Part shown: one piece after another, positions 62,740 through 64,000 of the stretch
How positions within the stretch are numbered: position 1 is the first letter of the stretch
Layout of the letters: every line of letters starts with the position of its first letter
Assembly: GCF_004349065.1 (NCBI RefSeq)
Contig: NZ_SMKZ01000002.1
Coordinates: 124,001 to 188,000, forward strand
Source: Jiangella asiatica
Lineage (GTDB): Bacteria > Actinomycetota > Actinomycetes > Jiangellales > Jiangellaceae
Direction of reading: 5' to 3'
DNA: 64,000 bases
Position numbers and translations under genes: made by a program
The notes under the pieces: model-generated
What the model saw: the letters and a program-made list of their open reading frames with translations, nothing else
Databases searched by the model: none
Told to the model about the DNA's origin: nothing

Positions 62740-63540
62740 TCAAGGGGAGAGCAGGGCGGCGTGGTAGCCGAGGTTGGACGAGATCTGGTCGGCGTGCTCG
62801 ATGACGGTCATGCTGAGCTCGGTCTGCCGGGTGGAGACGTTCATGGCCGATAGTGGTCCGGACACCGACAGCGCGGCGACGATGCGCCCGGACCGGCCGC
62901 GGATGGGCGCAGCCAGACAGGTCCGGCCGAAGGCCAGCTCCTCCAGCTCGGTGGCGTAGCCCCGCTCGCGGACCTCGGCGAGCGCCTCCAGCAGCGCGTC
63001 GACCCCGGCGATTGTGTGCGGGGTGTAGCGGGCGTACTCGCTGCCGATGAGTGAGCAGATCTCTTCCGGCGGCAGCTCGCAGATGAGCGCCTTGCCCAGC
63101 GCCGTGGCGTGGAGTGGGCCGCCGCGGCCGATCAGCGTGGACGGCCGTGGAGCGTTCGCGCCTTCGAAGTGGCACAGGTAGAAGAGGCCGGTCTCGTGGC
63201 GCTCTGCGACGTTGACGCCGAGGCCCAGCGACGCGGCGAGGTTCTGCGCGAGCTGCCGCGACTGCTGGTGCACCGGCGACTGGTTGAGTCCGATTCCGGC
63301 CAGCGTCACCACCCGGGGGCCGACGCCGTACAGCCCGCTGCGGGGGTCGTGACTGAGGAAGCCGAGGTTGACCAACGCGCCCACCAGGCGCGAGACGGTG
63401 GACTGGCCCAGGCCGGTGGCAGCCACCAGCTCCGACGTCCGCCGCTCGGGATGCTCCTCGGTGAACGCCGACAGCAGCGACATCGCCCGCTCGACGCTCT
63501 GGGTGCCGCCGGCGGACTCACGAGCAGAGACTCGGGACAT
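62740..63540 (-). CDS. IclR-family transcriptional regulator
   Basis: The 266-residue protein has an N-terminal winged helix-turn-helix (SVERAMSLLSAFTEEHPERRTSELVAATGLGQSTVSRLVGALVNLGFL). A C-terminal GAF-like effector domain follows (GLFYLCHFEGAN, LHATALGKALI, YTPHTIAGVDALLEALAEVRERGYATELEEL, CLAAPIRGRSGRIVAALSVSGP). IclR proteins bind sugar acids or aromatic acids. It is divergent from the sugar ABC permease and likely binds the 37-bp elements at 63676-63712 and 58454-58490. The following gene on its strand is the DAHP synthase, whose own -10 box lies just past this stop. Confidence 0.92.
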   Translation of the reverse strand: MSRVSARESAGGTQSVERAMSLLSAFTEEHPERRTSELVAATGLGQSTVSRLVGALVNLGFLSHDPRSGLYGVGPRVVTLAGIGLNQSPVHQQSRQLAQNLAASLGLGVNVAERHETGLFYLCHFEGANAPRPSTLIGRGGPLHATALGKALICELPPEEICSLIGSEYARYTPHTIAGVDALLEALAEVRERGYATELEELAFGRTCLAAPIRGRSGRIVAALSVSGPLSAMNVSTRQTELSMTVIEHADQISSNLGYHAALLSP

Positions 63541-63665
63541 CGTTCACTCTCCCACCCGACGGGCGATTTCGGAATTCACATCCACATCGTAGATGATGTG
63601 ATCGTCGATCGCGCGAGGCTCCGGGCCGGGGGCCGCCTGGATCGGCAGGCCGCCGGCTGAGATGC

Positions 63666-63693
63666 TTGACACGTGGCAACATATGCGTAACCT
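63666..63693 (+). promoter_or_regulatory. Promoter of the ABC permease operon
   Basis: TTGACA (63666-63671) and TAACCT (63688-63693) are separated by 16 bp. The -10 box lies inside operator copy 2, so a bound repressor would block it. Confidence 0.6.
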
Positions 63694-63712
63694 ACTCACA
63701 TACTGAATGCAA
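63676..63712 (-). promoter_or_regulatory. 37-bp operator element, copy 2 (ABC permease promoter)
   Basis: Reverse-complement copy of 58454-58490 with 30 of 37 identities; contains the same TATGTG-N9-CGCATA dyad. It overlaps the permease -10 box. Confidence 0.7.
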
Positions 63713-63724
63713 CCTCCATTCAGT
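63702..63724. promoter_or_regulatory. Second inverted repeat before the permease gene
   Basis: ACTGAATG-7nt-CATTCAGT is a perfect 8-bp dyad that ends 10 bp before the permease start. It could be a second site for the IclR protein or for another regulator, or an mRNA hairpin next to the ribosome-binding site. Confidence 0.5.
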
Positions 63725-63734
63725 GCATGGAGGC

Positions 63735-64000
63735 ATGGTGGCAGTCACGCACAGCACATCCAACCGGACGGCAGGAGAACCTCGCCGGCTGGGCGACGGC
63801 GCGTTCGCGCTGGTCCTGACGCTGCCCGGGTTCGCACTGCTCGCTGCCGTCGTCCTGTACCCGTTGATCGCGGCGCTGGTGACGGCGTTCTTCGAGCAGA
63901 GCCTTGTGCTGCCGGGCCGCGAGTTCGTCGGCTTCGACAATCTGCGCGACGTCTTCCAGGACGACTTCTGGCAGCTGCTCCGGCAGACCCTTGTGTTCAC
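63735..64000 (+). CDS. Sugar ABC transporter permease, 5' part
   Basis: The first 88 residues are visible, running off the window. They include a basic start, a first membrane helix (FALVLTLPGFALLAAVVLYPLIAALVTAFF) and LVLPGREFVGFDNLRDVFQDDFWQLLRQTLVF. This is the usual N-terminus of MalF/UgpA-type permeases of carbohydrate uptake systems (the VGFDNL motif). GGAGG at 63729-63733 is too close for the ATG at 63735; the GTG at 63738 may be the true start. The partner permease and binding protein should lie beyond the window. Confidence 0.85.
   Translation, partial: MVAVTHSTSNRTAGEPRRLGDGAFALVLTLPGFALLAAVVLYPLIAALVTAFFEQSLVLPGREFVGFDNLRDVFQDDFWQLLRQTLVF

Overview
The window is high-GC DNA with dense, mostly ATGA/GTGA-overlapping genes, many GTG starts and several probable leaderless promoters. 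Gene order (lysA-argS; hom-thrC-thrB-rho-rpmE-prfA-prmC-Sua5-GT4 transferase-atp operon-DUF2550-murA), a MurA with Asp in place of the catalytic Cys, sortase-type surface proteins and a LuxR-family AAA+ regulator all indicate a filamentous-type actinobacterium. A Jiangella-like organism would fit, but the genus is inferred from gene content and not proven.

Layout. 1-19,600 is accessory: an NmrA/MarR divergent pair, two paralogous secreted trypsin-like proteases with different sortase signals, small enzymes (DHFR-like, aminoglycoside-phosphotransferase-like, a nonsense-interrupted OsmC, a KASIII), a Gfo/Idh/MocA-ThuA pair, an SDR, a small transposase graveyard, a universal stress protein, an MFS/AraC divergent pair, and a CGNR regulator divergent from a phosphoesterase-LysE operon through a perfectly symmetrical promoter. 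19,570-23,900 holds tRNA-Arg(CCG), lysA-argS-XRE and map. 23,900-26,300 has a FitAB/VapBC-type toxin-antitoxin pair, decayed genes and an HtrA-like protease. 26,307-48,422 is core genome: threonine biosynthesis, Rho, L31, RF1 and its methylase, the complete F1Fo ATP synthase, MurA, a PAP2 membrane enzyme and a 3-hydroxyacyl-CoA dehydrogenase. 48,500-57,400 holds a ROK sugar kinase, a two-component system with its ABC exporter, and a 987-residue LuxR-type AAA+ regulator. 57,577-64,000 looks like a sugar-acid catabolic locus (NAD-epimerase, enolase-superfamily dehydratase, DapA-family lyase, SDR, IclR regulator, sugar ABC permease) with a DAHP synthase embedded in it.

Most notable: (i) a 37-bp element found upstream of both the dehydratase operon and the ABC permease, containing TATGTG-N9-CGCATA, probably the IclR operator that ties the locus together; (ii) upstream of the DAHP synthase, a probable leaderless 17-codon leader peptide with adjacent Tyr-Phe codons followed by competing hairpins, a candidate ribosome-mediated attenuator; (iii) a divergent promoter at 17,518-17,571 in which operator, -10 boxes and both GTG starts are mirror images; (iv) dispersed palindromic intergenic repeats; (v) several gene remnants (two PIN toxins, a methyltransferase with an internal deletion, a lipase, two transposases, OsmC).

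All calls are from reading the sequence; no database search was possible.
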